A program made the translations under genes and the position numbers. Source: GCA-2697345 sp045565015 (GTDB lineage: Bacteria; Pseudomonadota; Alphaproteobacteria; Rhodobacterales; Rhodobacteraceae). Taken from it: a DNA stretch of 64,000 bases. The notes under the pieces are model-generated. The model worked only from the letters and a program-made list of their open reading frames with translations. It made no database searches and had not been told where the DNA came from. Location: positions 1-64,000 of the forward strand of contig JBJLGD010000033.1 in assembly GCA_045565015.1 (NCBI GenBank). The letters run 5' to 3'. How positions within the stretch are numbered: position 1 is the first letter of the stretch; every line of letters starts with the position of its first letter. Shown piece by piece: positions 9,381 through 19,600 of this stretch.

Positions 9381-10001
9381 TTAAGTTTTTTCTAAATGGC
9401 ACTCTATAATATCAGAAATTTTCTCAACCGTTTCGTCACGTTTAAAAAAGTCTACGAAACCCATTTCCGGTGTCAAAAAATAAGTAAATGTTGAATGATC
9501 AACCAAATAGTACTCGTCCTCTGAAATCTGTTTTTTATAGTAGGTTTTATAGGCTTGAGATGCAGCCTTCACTTGTTTTTTACTACCCGTTAAGCCCAAC
9601 ATATCCGGGTGCATTACGTCTGTGAACTCCTTCAATACGTCCGGGGTATCTCTATCAGGGTCTATTGTAATAAAAATAGGTTTAATTTTAATACCTTTCT
9701 CGTCCAACAAGTACGTTACTTCAGCGTTCCTCATTACATCAATTGGACAAATGTCTGGGCAGAAAGTGTACCCAAAATATACTAGTACTGGCATATTAAT
9801 TACATCCGCCTTTGATACCAAAGTCCCATTCTCATCAATTAATTCAAAATCACCACCAATCGTAGAATTCCCAATTGCTTTTCCAGAAGAGCAGTTCGGA
9901 AAATTATTACTATACTTAGTATAAAAAAATAATCCGTTGACTGCTAAAAGTAGCGTTAAAACTATGCCGATTGATATTACAAGATAGCCTTTTTTCATCA
10001 T
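9381..10001 (-). CDS. senC: SCO1/SenC-family copper chaperone
   Basis: This 206-residue protein has an N-terminal membrane anchor (residues 5-27) and a periplasmic thioredoxin-like domain. The copper-binding FCPDICP (CxxxC) is at about residues 76-82 and the distal histidine is in LVDHSTFTYFL near 167. SCO proteins help load copper into the CuA site of cytochrome c oxidase; in Rhodobacter the homologue (SenC/PrrC) lies between regB and regA and affects redox signalling. Here it is upstream of regA and divergent from regB across an 88-base spacer. Confidence 0.93.
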   Translation of the reverse strand: MMKKGYLVISIGIVLTLLLAVNGLFFYTKYSNNFPNCSSGKAIGNSTIGGDFELIDENGTLVSKADVINMPVLVYFGYTFCPDICPIDVMRNAEVTYLLDEKGIKIKPIFITIDPDRDTPDVLKEFTDVMHPDMLGLTGSKKQVKAASQAYKTYYKKQISEDEYYLVDHSTFTYFLTPEMGFVDFFKRDETVEKISDIIECHLEKT

Positions 10002-10025
10002 TTAGTTCCATTTTTTTTCAATCAG

Positions 10026-10054
10026 TTGATCGATCATCATTCTAATAGTATTAC
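10026..10054 (+). promoter_or_regulatory. Candidate sigma-70-type promoter for regB
   Basis: TTGATC (10026-10031) and TATTAC (10049-10054) are separated by 17 bases, about 35 bases before the regB ATG. The -35 element overlaps a perfect 10-base palindrome TGATCGATCA (10027-10036) in the divergent senC/regB spacer, which could be an operator. Assigned by eye only. Confidence 0.3.
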
Positions 10055-10089
10055 GTTCTTATTATGATATTTAATAAAGCGCCAATAAA

Positions 10090-11487
10090 ATGAGTATTTA
10101 TGATGATGGTATTTATGCTCAATCAGCACGAAATGGCCTCGTTCGTCTTCGTACACTGATTATCCTTCGTTGGCTTGCTATCTTAGGTCAAGCAATCACG
10201 ATTCTAATCTCAAAATTTTTTATAGGGTTACAAATAGAATTAAGCTTTTGTTTTTTAGCGATTTCTGCATCAGTTTTAATTAACGTAATCGCTATATTTT
10301 TATTTCCTGCCAATCGTAGATTGCCCGAACGTGACTTTTTAGCGATGCTGTTGTTTGATTTAATTCAACTTGCTGTACTACTATATTTGACGGGTGGATT
10401 AAATAACCCTTTTTCTATTTTAATTCTAGCACCAGTGACAGTTTCAGCTATGACACTACGTCCCTTTTCAACTTTTTTTCTCAGCGGATTAGCCATAATT
10501 CTGGTCAGCATATTAGCTTTCGATCATCTTTCGTTAATCACGGAGTCTGGTAAAATTATTAGCTTACCCACTCTATTTGTTTTTGGGTTCTGGGTCGCGT
10601 TAATGATTGGTATCGTATTTCTGGCGTTTTATGCAAGAAGGGTGGCATCAGAAACACACCTAATGAGTCAGGCCCTTTTGGCTACTCAAATGGCTTTAAG
10701 TCGCGAACAAAAGCTTACTGATTTAGGCGGCGTGGTGGCAGCAGCAGCTCACGAACTTGGAACCCCGTTAGCCACAATAAATTTAGCTAGTTCTGAACTG
10801 ATAGAAGAATTAAAAAATAATTCAGAACTTATGGACGACGCAATTCTTATTCGTGACCAAGTAGAAAGGTGTAAAATAATCTTAGACTCCATGGGTAGGA
10901 ATGGTAAAGATGACTTACTTGTAAAAAATGTTCCTATTACAAACTTAATAGAAGAGGCTGCAGAACCTCATTTGAATCGAAACAAAACTATTAACCTGTC
11001 TTCTACTTCCGATAACAATAACAAAATTAAGGTTCCCAGCATTAATCGGAAGCCAGAAATAGTTCATGGTTTAAGAAATTTAATTCAAAATGCGGTTGAT
11101 TTTTCGAATACTGAAGTATGGATCGACACAGTCTGGGATGAACACGAGATTAAGGTACTAATTAGCGATGATGGCTATGGTTATCCAACTGATATACTAA
11201 GTAGAATAGGGGATCCGTTTATAAAGAGACGGGACGCATTAACGTCAAAGCAAAAACGGCCTGAGTATGAAGGAATGGGTTTAGGATTATTTATCGCAAA
11301 AACTCTATTGGAAAGATCTGGAGCAAATATAGAATTTTCCAATGGGTACGATATAAAAGCTATGTCCCCCCACAATTTTCAATCAAGAGGTGCGGTTGCT
11401 AAAGTGACTTGGGTTCGTCAAATCATTGAAGATAAAACAGAGAATACCACCATCGCATTAGGCGACAATCAACCCTTTGAGGTGTAG
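10090..11487 (+). CDS. regB: Redox sensor histidine kinase RegB/PrrB
   Basis: A membrane histidine kinase of 465 residues, cognate to RegA. About six membrane helices lie in residues 20-182. The quinone-sensing loop GGLNNPF (102-108) is present, the phospho-acceptor is His221 in AAAHELGTPLA, and the redox-active cysteine is conserved as Cys261 in DQVERCKIIL. The ATPase domain has an N-box (LIQNAVD), DDGYGYP and GMGLGLFIAKTLLE. Thus both known signal inputs of the family (ubiquinone pool and Cys oxidation) look intact. It diverges from senC-regA. Confidence 0.95.
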   Translation: MSIYDDGIYAQSARNGLVRLRTLIILRWLAILGQAITILISKFFIGLQIELSFCFLAISASVLINVIAIFLFPANRRLPERDFLAMLLFDLIQLAVLLYLTGGLNNPFSILILAPVTVSAMTLRPFSTFFLSGLAIILVSILAFDHLSLITESGKIISLPTLFVFGFWVALMIGIVFLAFYARRVASETHLMSQALLATQMALSREQKLTDLGGVVAAAAHELGTPLATINLASSELIEELKNNSELMDDAILIRDQVERCKIILDSMGRNGKDDLLVKNVPITNLIEEAAEPHLNRNKTINLSSTSDNNNKIKVPSINRKPEIVHGLRNLIQNAVDFSNTEVWIDTVWDEHEIKVLISDDGYGYPTDILSRIGDPFIKRRDALTSKQKRPEYEGMGLGLFIAKTLLERSGANIEFSNGYDIKAMSPHNFQSRGAVAKVTWVRQIIEDKTENTTIALGDNQPFEV

Positions 11488-11540
11488 ATAGTTCCATGAT
11501 TATATATCTCAACTGTCGGCCACTAGTGTGAATTGTTTTT

Positions 11541-12050
11541 ATGGAATTTAAAAATACCAAAAGTCAAATAATTCTTACTCTTTCCTCTGAAAGAGCTACA
11601 GCTCTTTTGGCAGAACGTATCGCTCGTTCAACTGGGACGAATTTAACCTTCCTATTATATGGACAAGTGGGCGCTGGAAAAACTTTTTTTGCTCGTAAAT
11701 TTATCCAGGAAGTTTTATCAAGTCAGGGGCTTTTTGAAGATGTTCCCTCACCAACATATACTCTAATCCAGACCTATGAAACACCTAAAGTCGATATTTG
11801 GCATGCTGATTTATATCGATTAGCTTCATACGAAGATATCATAGAGCTTGGACTCATCGACGCCTTTGATAGCAATATATGCCTAGTCGAGTGGCCCGAA
11901 AAGTTAGAGAAAAATATCCCATTAAATGCTGTCAAAATAGAATTATCTCATCATTTAGAGGGAGAACGTATCTGCACATTAACATGCGAGGATGAAAAGG
12001 TGATGACCAAATTAAAGTTAATCATAAAAAAGCTTGAAAATGATATCTGA
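11541..12050 (+). CDS. tsaE: tRNA t6A biosynthesis ATPase TsaE
   Basis: This 169-residue P-loop ATPase of the TsaB-TsaD-TsaE complex makes threonylcarbamoyladenosine at position 37 of ANN-decoding tRNAs. Walker A is GQVGAGKT (41-48), followed by the family motifs PSPTYTLIQTYE, HADLYRL and LVEWPEKL. The gene overlaps the start of the next gene by 17 bases. It heads a tsaE-amgK-murU-addB-addA-trxA run that is a recurrent gene order in Alphaproteobacteria. Confidence 0.94.
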   Translation: MEFKNTKSQIILTLSSERATALLAERIARSTGTNLTFLLYGQVGAGKTFFARKFIQEVLSSQGLFEDVPSPTYTLIQTYETPKVDIWHADLYRLASYEDIIELGLIDAFDSNICLVEWPEKLEKNIPLNAVKIELSHHLEGERICTLTCEDEKVMTKLKLIIKKLENDI

Positions 12051-13058
12051 TAGAAAGAAACTTATTGATACGTTTCTCAATAAAACTGTTTGGAAAAACG
12101 CAAAAAGAGTAAAATTTGCTAGCGATGCATCTCAGCGAAACTACTACAGACTTCATTCCACAAAGGCTGGTAATACAATTCTAATGGATGCTCCCCCTGA
12201 ATTTGGGGAAAATGTACACAAGTTTATAAAAGCAAGTCAATTTTTAGAGAGAATTGGGTTAAGTGTTCCGAAAATATATAATCGAGATATAAGAAATGGT
12301 TTTTTAATATTAGAAGACTTTGGGGACGATATATTTACAGACTTCTTATTAAAATCGCCACAGGATGAAATTAATTTTTATATGAGCGCTACTGATAATT
12401 TGATTACACTATATCACGCAGAGGTAGATAGCAAAGCTAAACACTACGATGACTGTGAAATGCTAAGCACGTCACTTTTATCGATAGACTGGTACTTAAA
12501 ATATGGATCAAATATACTACTACTGGCGACTTACGTAATCAATTTAGGGTATTAATGAGAGAAGTCCTATCTAAAATAATGACTAGGCCAATGATTATGG
12601 TTCATAGAGATTTTCACGCAGAAAATCTTATTTGGTTAAAAAATAGGAATGGTAAACAAAGAGTAGGTATTTTAGATTTTCAAGATATGATGCCTGGGCA
12701 TCCAGCTTATGACTTAGCGTCACTTCTAAATGATGTTAGGAGGGTGGTGAATGAGGATGTGCGACAAAAGTGCTATGATCATTACGTTAAGAATACTGGA
12801 GTAGATAAAGATGCGTTTTATTATGCATTTTGTATTTGCAGCGCTCAACGAAACCTTAGAATTTTAGGTGTTTTCACTCGACTAGCAGTAAGAGATGATA
12901 AAAAGCATTATTTAACCTTTCTTCCTCAAGTATGGAAAAACTTATTACAAGATCTAAGTCATCCAGATCTCATTGATTTAAGGTTATTCATACAAAATAT
13001 ATTTATCGCACCAAACAAAACTGTCCTCGCGAAGATAAGAGATTCAAATGCAAACTAA
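12034..13058 (+). pseudogene. amgK: AmgK-like sugar kinase (aminoglycoside phosphotransferase fold), frameshifted near 12510
   Basis: Two frames make one APH-fold kinase of about 340 residues. The first (12034-12555) has the N-lobe, including DASQRNYYRL, ILMDAPPE and LILEDFGDD, up to DWYLKYGS, then runs into a stop. The second, readable from about 12513 (YTTTGDLRNQFRVL) to 13058, has the catalytic VHRDFHAENLIW and LDFQD. Adding one A to the AAA at 12510-12512 joins them as GSKYTTTGD. AmgK phosphorylates MurNAc at C1 in the murein-recycling bypass with MurU, encoded next. An ATG at 12555 overlaps the stop and could allow separate translation, but both halves form a single fold. Confidence 0.8.
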
Positions 13059-13740
13059 ATTAACAGATCTTATGATATTTGCAGCTGGTTTTGGCTCCAG
13101 AATGCAAAAATTAACGAAGTTTGTACCCAAACCCTTGATTAAAGTTGGGGACAAAGCTCTCATTGATCACACTTTATCACTTCAACATAAGCCGAATATG
13201 AATATTATAGTAAACGCTCATTTCAAACACTCAATGATAGAAAACCATCTAAAAAATAGCTCTTGTGTAAAAGTTATAGTAGAAAAACCACTAATATTCG
13301 AAACAGGTGGTGGCCTAAAAAACGCTATTCCCAGTATGAAAAATGATACGATATTTACTTTAAATTCGGATTCTTTATTTAGAGGATTAAACCCATTATT
13401 ATTACTTGAACAATCTTGGCGCCCTGAATTTATGGAGGCTTTACTTCTTATAATCCCACCATCAAGAGCTTTTCATCATACAGGTAAAGGTGATTTTTCT
13501 ATAAATAAAGTTGGAAAACTAAATCGAAATATATATGGGTCAATCTACACTGGAGCTCAAATAATAAAAACAGGTCGTTTTTCCCACATAAATCAAAAAC
13601 AATTCTCACTTAACTTAGTTTGGAATCAAATGCTCAATCAGGGTACTATTTACGGAATAGAATACCCAGGAAGTTGGGTTGATGTGGGAACACCAAAAGG
13701 AAAGATACATGCTGAAAAATTTTTAAAAGGCAATTACTAG
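13048..13740 (+). CDS. murU: MurNAc-1-phosphate uridylyltransferase (MurU-like nucleotidyltransferase)
   Basis: This 230-residue sugar-1-phosphate nucleotidyltransferase has the N-terminal signature FAAGFGSRM with the basic KPLIKVG (about 11-34), ETGGGLKNAIP near 84, LNSDSLF near 103 and GSWVDVGTPKG at the end. With AmgK it converts recycled MurNAc to UDP-MurNAc, skipping the MurA/MurB steps; this pathway underlies intrinsic fosfomycin tolerance in Pseudomonas and several Alphaproteobacteria. It overlaps the kinase gene by 11 bases and is followed immediately by addB. Confidence 0.85.
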   Translation: MQTKLTDLMIFAAGFGSRMQKLTKFVPKPLIKVGDKALIDHTLSLQHKPNMNIIVNAHFKHSMIENHLKNSSCVKVIVEKPLIFETGGGLKNAIPSMKNDTIFTLNSDSLFRGLNPLLLLEQSWRPEFMEALLLIIPPSRAFHHTGKGDFSINKVGKLNRNIYGSIYTGAQIIKTGRFSHINQKQFSLNLVWNQMLNQGTIYGIEYPGSWVDVGTPKGKIHAEKFLKGNY

Positions 13741-16686
13741 ATGTTTGCAAAAAGCCAGAGTCCTAGAATATTTGGTCTTCCCCCAGGGGTAAACTTCTCT
13801 AGAAGCTTTGTTGATGGGTTAAAATCCAGGTTGACAGATTATCCTCCTGAGAAGAGTACTACTATCAAAATTTATGTTAACTCCAATCGAATGTTACAAA
13901 AAATCAAAGCGGAGTTTACCAATGTAGGTGCTTCTATCTTGCCTAATTTGAGCACACTTAATCATCTAATTGATGACTTCGCAATAAGCCCATCAGATAT
14001 AGTCGACCCACTTAGCTTACGACTAGAATTGGCCCAAATAATATCAAAATTTATTGAAATTGAGCCCAGTTTCGGATCTCAAAACTCTTGTTTTGACTTG
14101 GCAGACAGTTTAGCTAATTTAATCAAAGAAATACATGAGGAAGGCTTATCACTAGAGGTACTAACGAAGTTAAATCTAGATGATTACTCAAAGTACTGGC
14201 AGAGAAATAGAAAGTTTTTTATTCTAATCAAAGAATATTTAGATGATCGTGAAATAGTCAGCCATGAACAAAGTCAATGGAATCTAATTGATGAATTAGA
14301 AAAGAAGTGGGCTGTTAATCCTCCAACTCATCCAATCATGGTAGTTGGATCCACTGGATCAAAAGGGATAACCCAAAAGTTTATTAAATTAATATCTACC
14401 TTACCTCAAGGTGCCGTAGTTTTACCAGGAGTTGATTTTGACACTCCTGAGTCTGTGTGGGATGCATTAGGAAAGCCCAAAAAAACTGAAATACCCTTGG
14501 AAGATCATCCACAATATAGACTAAAAGAAATTACTTCAAAATTAAATATTAAGCTTTCTCAAATAGAAAGATGGACAGAAACAAAACCAAGTATAGAAGC
14601 TAGAAACAAACTAGTTTCGTTAGCACTGCAACCGGCACCTATAACCGATACTTGGCTGGAAGAGGGCCCAAAACTAAAAAACATTAGGGAAGCAATTTCT
14701 GATGTTACTATACTAGAAGCCCCATCTGACAGAGTTGAAGCTTTAGCTATTTCGATGGGTATTAGAAAAGCACTGGAACAAAACAAGACTTGTCTCGTTA
14801 TAACACCTAATAGGGTCTTAGCTAGAAAAATAGCAGCAGCCCTAAAACAATGGAATCTAGACGCAGATGACGCAGCCGGAATACCTCTTTCACTTAGTGT
14901 GATTGGAAGACTTTTTCTAAAGGTATCAAACTTACAGGGGAATTCACTAAATTCACTAAATTTTATAGAACTCTTTAAACATCCCTTTGTTAATCTACAA
15001 GAACGAGGGATACACCTTAAAAGTCTACGTAAATTAGAGCTGGACCTTGTGCGTGGCAGTCCATACTTTCCAGATAACGCTCAGATCTTAGAATGGTCCA
15101 ACTCGTTTTCTGAAAAAAAAGAGCTAAGTAAATGGGCAATTTGGGTTTGTGAATGCTTGGATAAAATAAGAACCTCTAAACTTCAAACAGTTCATAAGCA
15201 CCTTAAGGTACACACTGAGATCATGGAACATTTAATCAGTGGACCGAACAGCCTAGAAGCCAAACAAGTTTGGGCGAGACCCGATGGAAGAGAGCTAATC
15301 TTAGTAATAGATCAATTACAGAACTCTTCAAAAGTTTCCGGGCTAATCGGTCAACCCCAATATTCAAATCTAATCTATTTTTTATTAAAAAAATCAACAG
15401 TAAGAGTTTCATATATTGGTCGCTCAGATATTATGATTTGGGGAACACAAGAAACACGCGTAAGCGATGCCGATATTGTTTTTTTAGCCGGACTCAATGA
15501 TGGTGTTTGGCCACCTTTACCAACACCAGATCCATGGATAAATCGGGCAATGCGTATAAAAGCCAAACTTTTACTTCCAGAACACCTGATCGGTTTATCA
15601 GCGCATGATTTTCAACAAGCTATAGCTTCTAAAGAGGTTTGGTTGACTAGGTCAAGTCGCGATTCCGAAGCCGAAACTCTACCGTCTAGATGGCTAAACC
15701 GTCTATTTAACTTAATAGAAGGTTTATCAAAGGAAGAGCCCTTTTTATTAAACTCCATGAGAGCTCGTGGTGAATTTTGGTTGGAACTCGTTAAAAACTT
15801 CGAAAAACCTAACAGTATGATGGAGCCGGCAACAAGACCTTCGCCTATGCCTCCTATTTCATGTAGACCAAAAACTTTACCAGTAACTCAAATTGAAAAG
15901 CTAATTAGGGATCCATATACCATTTATGCCAAATATATTTTAAATTTACGTCCAATTGGGTCACTTTATCAAACTCCTGACTCAGCACTAAGAGGTCAGA
16001 TAATACATAGTATTATGGAAAAATTTATTATTTTGACTAAAAATCAATGGCCTAATAATCCTTTCACATTATTGGATCAACTGTCGGACGAAATATTACA
16101 AAGATATCTTCCAAAAAATTCAACAAGGTTATTCTGGAAACGTAAGATTAGTTCATTTTCTGAGAATTTCTTATATTCAGAAGAACAAAGACGCATGAAG
16201 GGTACGCCTTTAATGCTTGAAGAGAGAGGAAGCATTGAAATTGAGGGTACTAATTTCCAGCTTACTGGTGTTTTTGATAGAATAGATAGAGATCCCGAAG
16301 GGAATTTAACTATCTTTGATTATAAGACTGGAGTTATACCCTCGTACATTGTCCAAAAATACTTCGATAAACAATTACTTCTGCTAGCTTTGATCATACA
16401 TAAAGGTGGTATAAAAAAATTGAAAAGTACCAATATCAAGGAAGCTTTTTATATTGATCTTTCCTCCAACCCAAAAGAATATAAAAATAGTTTAAGTTCA
16501 CAAAATCTTGACGTTATATTCGCAGACTTTAAATCGCTAATTCTAGAATATAATAACCCAAACCGTGGTTATTTGGCACGGCGGGCAGTTTTTGAAACTA
16601 GATGGGATGGTGACTATGATCATTTATCCCGATTTGGTGAGTGGGATCATACACAGCTGCCTAAGCCTGAGTTAAGTACCAAATGA
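13741..16686 (+). CDS. addB: Double-strand break repair protein AddB
   Basis: Subunit of the AddAB helicase-nuclease that resects double-strand breaks for RecA, the alphaproteobacterial counterpart of RecBCD. At 981 residues it is the usual alphaproteobacterial length. The N-terminal helicase-like part is degenerate; a WGTQETRVSDADIVFLAGLN region lies near residue 565. The C-terminal RecB-type nuclease carries GVFDRIDRD and IFDYKTG (about 843-870). It starts directly after the murU stop and its stop overlaps addA by 4 bases. Confidence 0.93.
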   Translation: MFAKSQSPRIFGLPPGVNFSRSFVDGLKSRLTDYPPEKSTTIKIYVNSNRMLQKIKAEFTNVGASILPNLSTLNHLIDDFAISPSDIVDPLSLRLELAQIISKFIEIEPSFGSQNSCFDLADSLANLIKEIHEEGLSLEVLTKLNLDDYSKYWQRNRKFFILIKEYLDDREIVSHEQSQWNLIDELEKKWAVNPPTHPIMVVGSTGSKGITQKFIKLISTLPQGAVVLPGVDFDTPESVWDALGKPKKTEIPLEDHPQYRLKEITSKLNIKLSQIERWTETKPSIEARNKLVSLALQPAPITDTWLEEGPKLKNIREAISDVTILEAPSDRVEALAISMGIRKALEQNKTCLVITPNRVLARKIAAALKQWNLDADDAAGIPLSLSVIGRLFLKVSNLQGNSLNSLNFIELFKHPFVNLQERGIHLKSLRKLELDLVRGSPYFPDNAQILEWSNSFSEKKELSKWAIWVCECLDKIRTSKLQTVHKHLKVHTEIMEHLISGPNSLEAKQVWARPDGRELILVIDQLQNSSKVSGLIGQPQYSNLIYFLLKKSTVRVSYIGRSDIMIWGTQETRVSDADIVFLAGLNDGVWPPLPTPDPWINRAMRIKAKLLLPEHLIGLSAHDFQQAIASKEVWLTRSSRDSEAETLPSRWLNRLFNLIEGLSKEEPFLLNSMRARGEFWLELVKNFEKPNSMMEPATRPSPMPPISCRPKTLPVTQIEKLIRDPYTIYAKYILNLRPIGSLYQTPDSALRGQIIHSIMEKFIILTKNQWPNNPFTLLDQLSDEILQRYLPKNSTRLFWKRKISSFSENFLYSEEQRRMKGTPLMLEERGSIEIEGTNFQLTGVFDRIDRDPEGNLTIFDYKTGVIPSYIVQKYFDKQLLLLALIIHKGGIKKLKSTNIKEAFYIDLSSNPKEYKNSLSSQNLDVIFADFKSLILEYNNPNRGYLARRAVFETRWDGDYDHLSRFGEWDHTQLPKPELSTK

Positions 16687-19600
16687 CAGATTCGGCAGCC
16701 ACCAACAATCAAATATTAGCATCAAACCCGGAAGCATCTACATGGTTATCCGCAAATGCGGGTTCTGGTAAAACCAAAGTGTTAACCGACAGAGTAGCCC
16801 GTCTTTTACTGAACGGAGTTCTTCCACAAAAAGTTTTATGCCTTACTTATACAAAGGCTGCGGCCAACGAAATGCAAAACAGACTTTTTTCTCGTCTAGG
16901 GAGTTGGTCTATGATGCCTGATATTCTGTTGCGAAATAATTTACTATCTCTCGGCATTAGCCATGAAGAAATTGATCTCACATATTTATCAAACTCTAGG
17001 AAACTTTTTGCCCAAGCAATCGAAACCCCCGGTGGAATAAAAATTCAAACTATCCATTCATTTTGCTCATCTATGCTGCGACGTTTCCCAGTAGAGGCAG
17101 GGGTGTCTCCCTCATTTGAAGAAATTGACAGTAGACGGGCCGCAGCACTAAGAGCAGAAGTAACAGAAATAATTGCAACTAAGTACCCTAATGTATTCAA
17201 TGAGTTAATCCAGTTTTTGAACGAAACAGATATCGATAATTTATTATTGGAAATACTTCAGCATCAAAAATCTTTTCATAAAGTTTTTAAAAAAGAAAAC
17301 CTCAAAAAGTTATTACAAATCCCTAAATCGTTAAATAAAATTTCCGATACCGTTGAAATAATATTTCCCTCTAATATTAACGCGATTGAGAATTTATCAA
17401 CATTACTAAAAGTTTCCGTAGAGCAACTTAAAAATCAAAGTAAAACGATGCAAGATATTTCAACTAGGATTTCAAAAATAGATCCACTTGATCCAAAATT
17501 AAGTGATCTAGATATTTTATTTGAATGCTTCTTAAGAAAACATCAAAAGAAATACCTTCCTTACAAAAAACAATTAATTCCCACGAAAGAAGGAAAGGTG
17601 GCTCTAGGAAGTCATCTGCCTGACTTCGAAGTTCTTATGGATCGAGTTGCCAACGCCAGAGACATGCAATTGCGTATTTTATTACTAGAACGATCTTCAA
17701 TTTTGTCCAAATTTTCTCAATATTTTCTATCAATAATAGAATCTGAGAAAGACAAAAGGGGTTGGTTAGATTTTGATGATTTAATATATAAAACTGTAAA
17801 GCTTTTAGAAAACCCTGCGTTTGCGAGCTATGTACTCTACCAGCTTGATGGCGGTATTGACCATATTTTAATCGACGAGTCTCAAGACAATTCCTCTGAT
17901 CAATGGGATGTAATACGTTTATTATCAGAGGATTTTATTTCAGGTGAAAGTGCTAAATCTGAAGTCAATCAGACCATCTTTGCCGTAGGTGATAAAAAAC
18001 AATCAATCTATTCGTTCCAAGGTGCTGATCCAGTTTACTTTGATAAAATGCGAGATTATTTTTCAAAAGCTTTGGGTACAGTGAATAAAAAATTTCAATC
18101 GTTAAATTTATCCCACTCTTTTAGATCATCTAAAGTAATCTTAGATTTTGTCGACTTTACTTTTTCAGCAGAAATTCTGGATAATAATGTCAGACAAAAC
18201 AGTCATATTGCCTATAATAAAAATTTACCTGGAAGAGTAGATATATGGGACTGGATTAAAGGGGAACCTGATGAGCATAATACTCAATGGTTTGACCCGG
18301 TTGATCTCGTAGGCAAACAACATCATAGTGTAAGGCTTGCCAATAAAGTTGCCAAAGAAATACAACACCAAATAAATTTTGGACAAATATCGCCAATAGA
18401 ACCCAAAACTGGGGAAGTTTTTGTACGTAGGATACAACCAGGAGATTTTATTATTTTAGTACAAACACGCTCTAAGATATTTTATGAAATCATTAGAGCC
18501 TGTAAAGAATTGGATCTTCCTATAGCTGGAACAGACAGATTAGATTTAGTATCCGAGATAGCAGTAAAAGATCTATTGTCACTTTTGTCTTATCTACTGA
18601 CACCAGAAGATGACTTATCTTTAGCAGAAGTTTTAAGATCTCCACTCTGCAATGTTAGCGAGAGTAACCTTTTTAAGTTAGCGCATAATCGAGGTGATAA
18701 GTTTTTATACGAAAAACTGTACGAAAATAGGGCTACCTTTCAATCAATCTGTGAAATGCTCGATGACTTACAAAATATGGTTGATTATATGCGACCTTAC
18801 GAAATTATTGAACGAACTTTAACTTTTCATCAAGGTCGTAAAAAGTTAGTAGCACGTCTAGGCCTAGAAATAGAGGAAGTTTTAGATGTTTTCTTAGATC
18901 AAGCTTTAGAATATGAACACTCTCAAGTAGCTAGTTTGACCGGTTTCCTTTCTTGGGTTTCAGGAGGAGCTGAAACTATAAAAAGATCCCTTCATGCGAG
19001 TAGTAACAAAATACGCATTATGACGATCCATGGAGCAAAAGGTCTGGAATCCCCAATCGTTATACTTCCCGATACAGGTACAAAGAAAAATGCTATAAGA
19101 GACGAAATCATAAATTTTTCTGGTTACCCTTTGTGGAAAAGTAGATCGCAAGAACGGTCCATACAAGAACAGGCTCAAATTAATAATATAAAAGAACAAC
19201 AAGAATTAGAAAGATTAAGGTTATTATATGTTTCCATGACGAGGGCTGAAAGCTGGTTAATAATATGTGGTTCAGGAAATCAAAACCCAACAGATGGTGG
19301 GAGTTGGTACCATCTTGTACAAAATGGTTTACAAAATACAACGTTTACTTCAACCAAAATCGATAATGGCTGTCGATTCGATTATCTTTCTTGGCCTCCC
19401 GAGCTTCAACAAATTAGAGATGACCTCGAAGAAAAGTCGATTGGAGTACCAGACTGGCTAAGTTCTCCGGTTCCATTGCAGATAGAAGAAGAAGTTGTAC
19501 TTACGCCTTCACAACTCGGAGATAGAAAATCTATCACCAGTTTCTTCTCAAAAGCGGATAGTAATAATGCAACTGCGGAAGGAACAGCTATCCATTTATT

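Noticed and set aside
12500..12560. Programmed frameshifting or two separate proteins at the AmgK-like split
   Set aside because: No slippery heptamer or downstream structure seen; the TAATG overlap is tempting, but the first product would lack the catalytic lobe and a conserved stretch before ATG 12555 is readable in the second frame.
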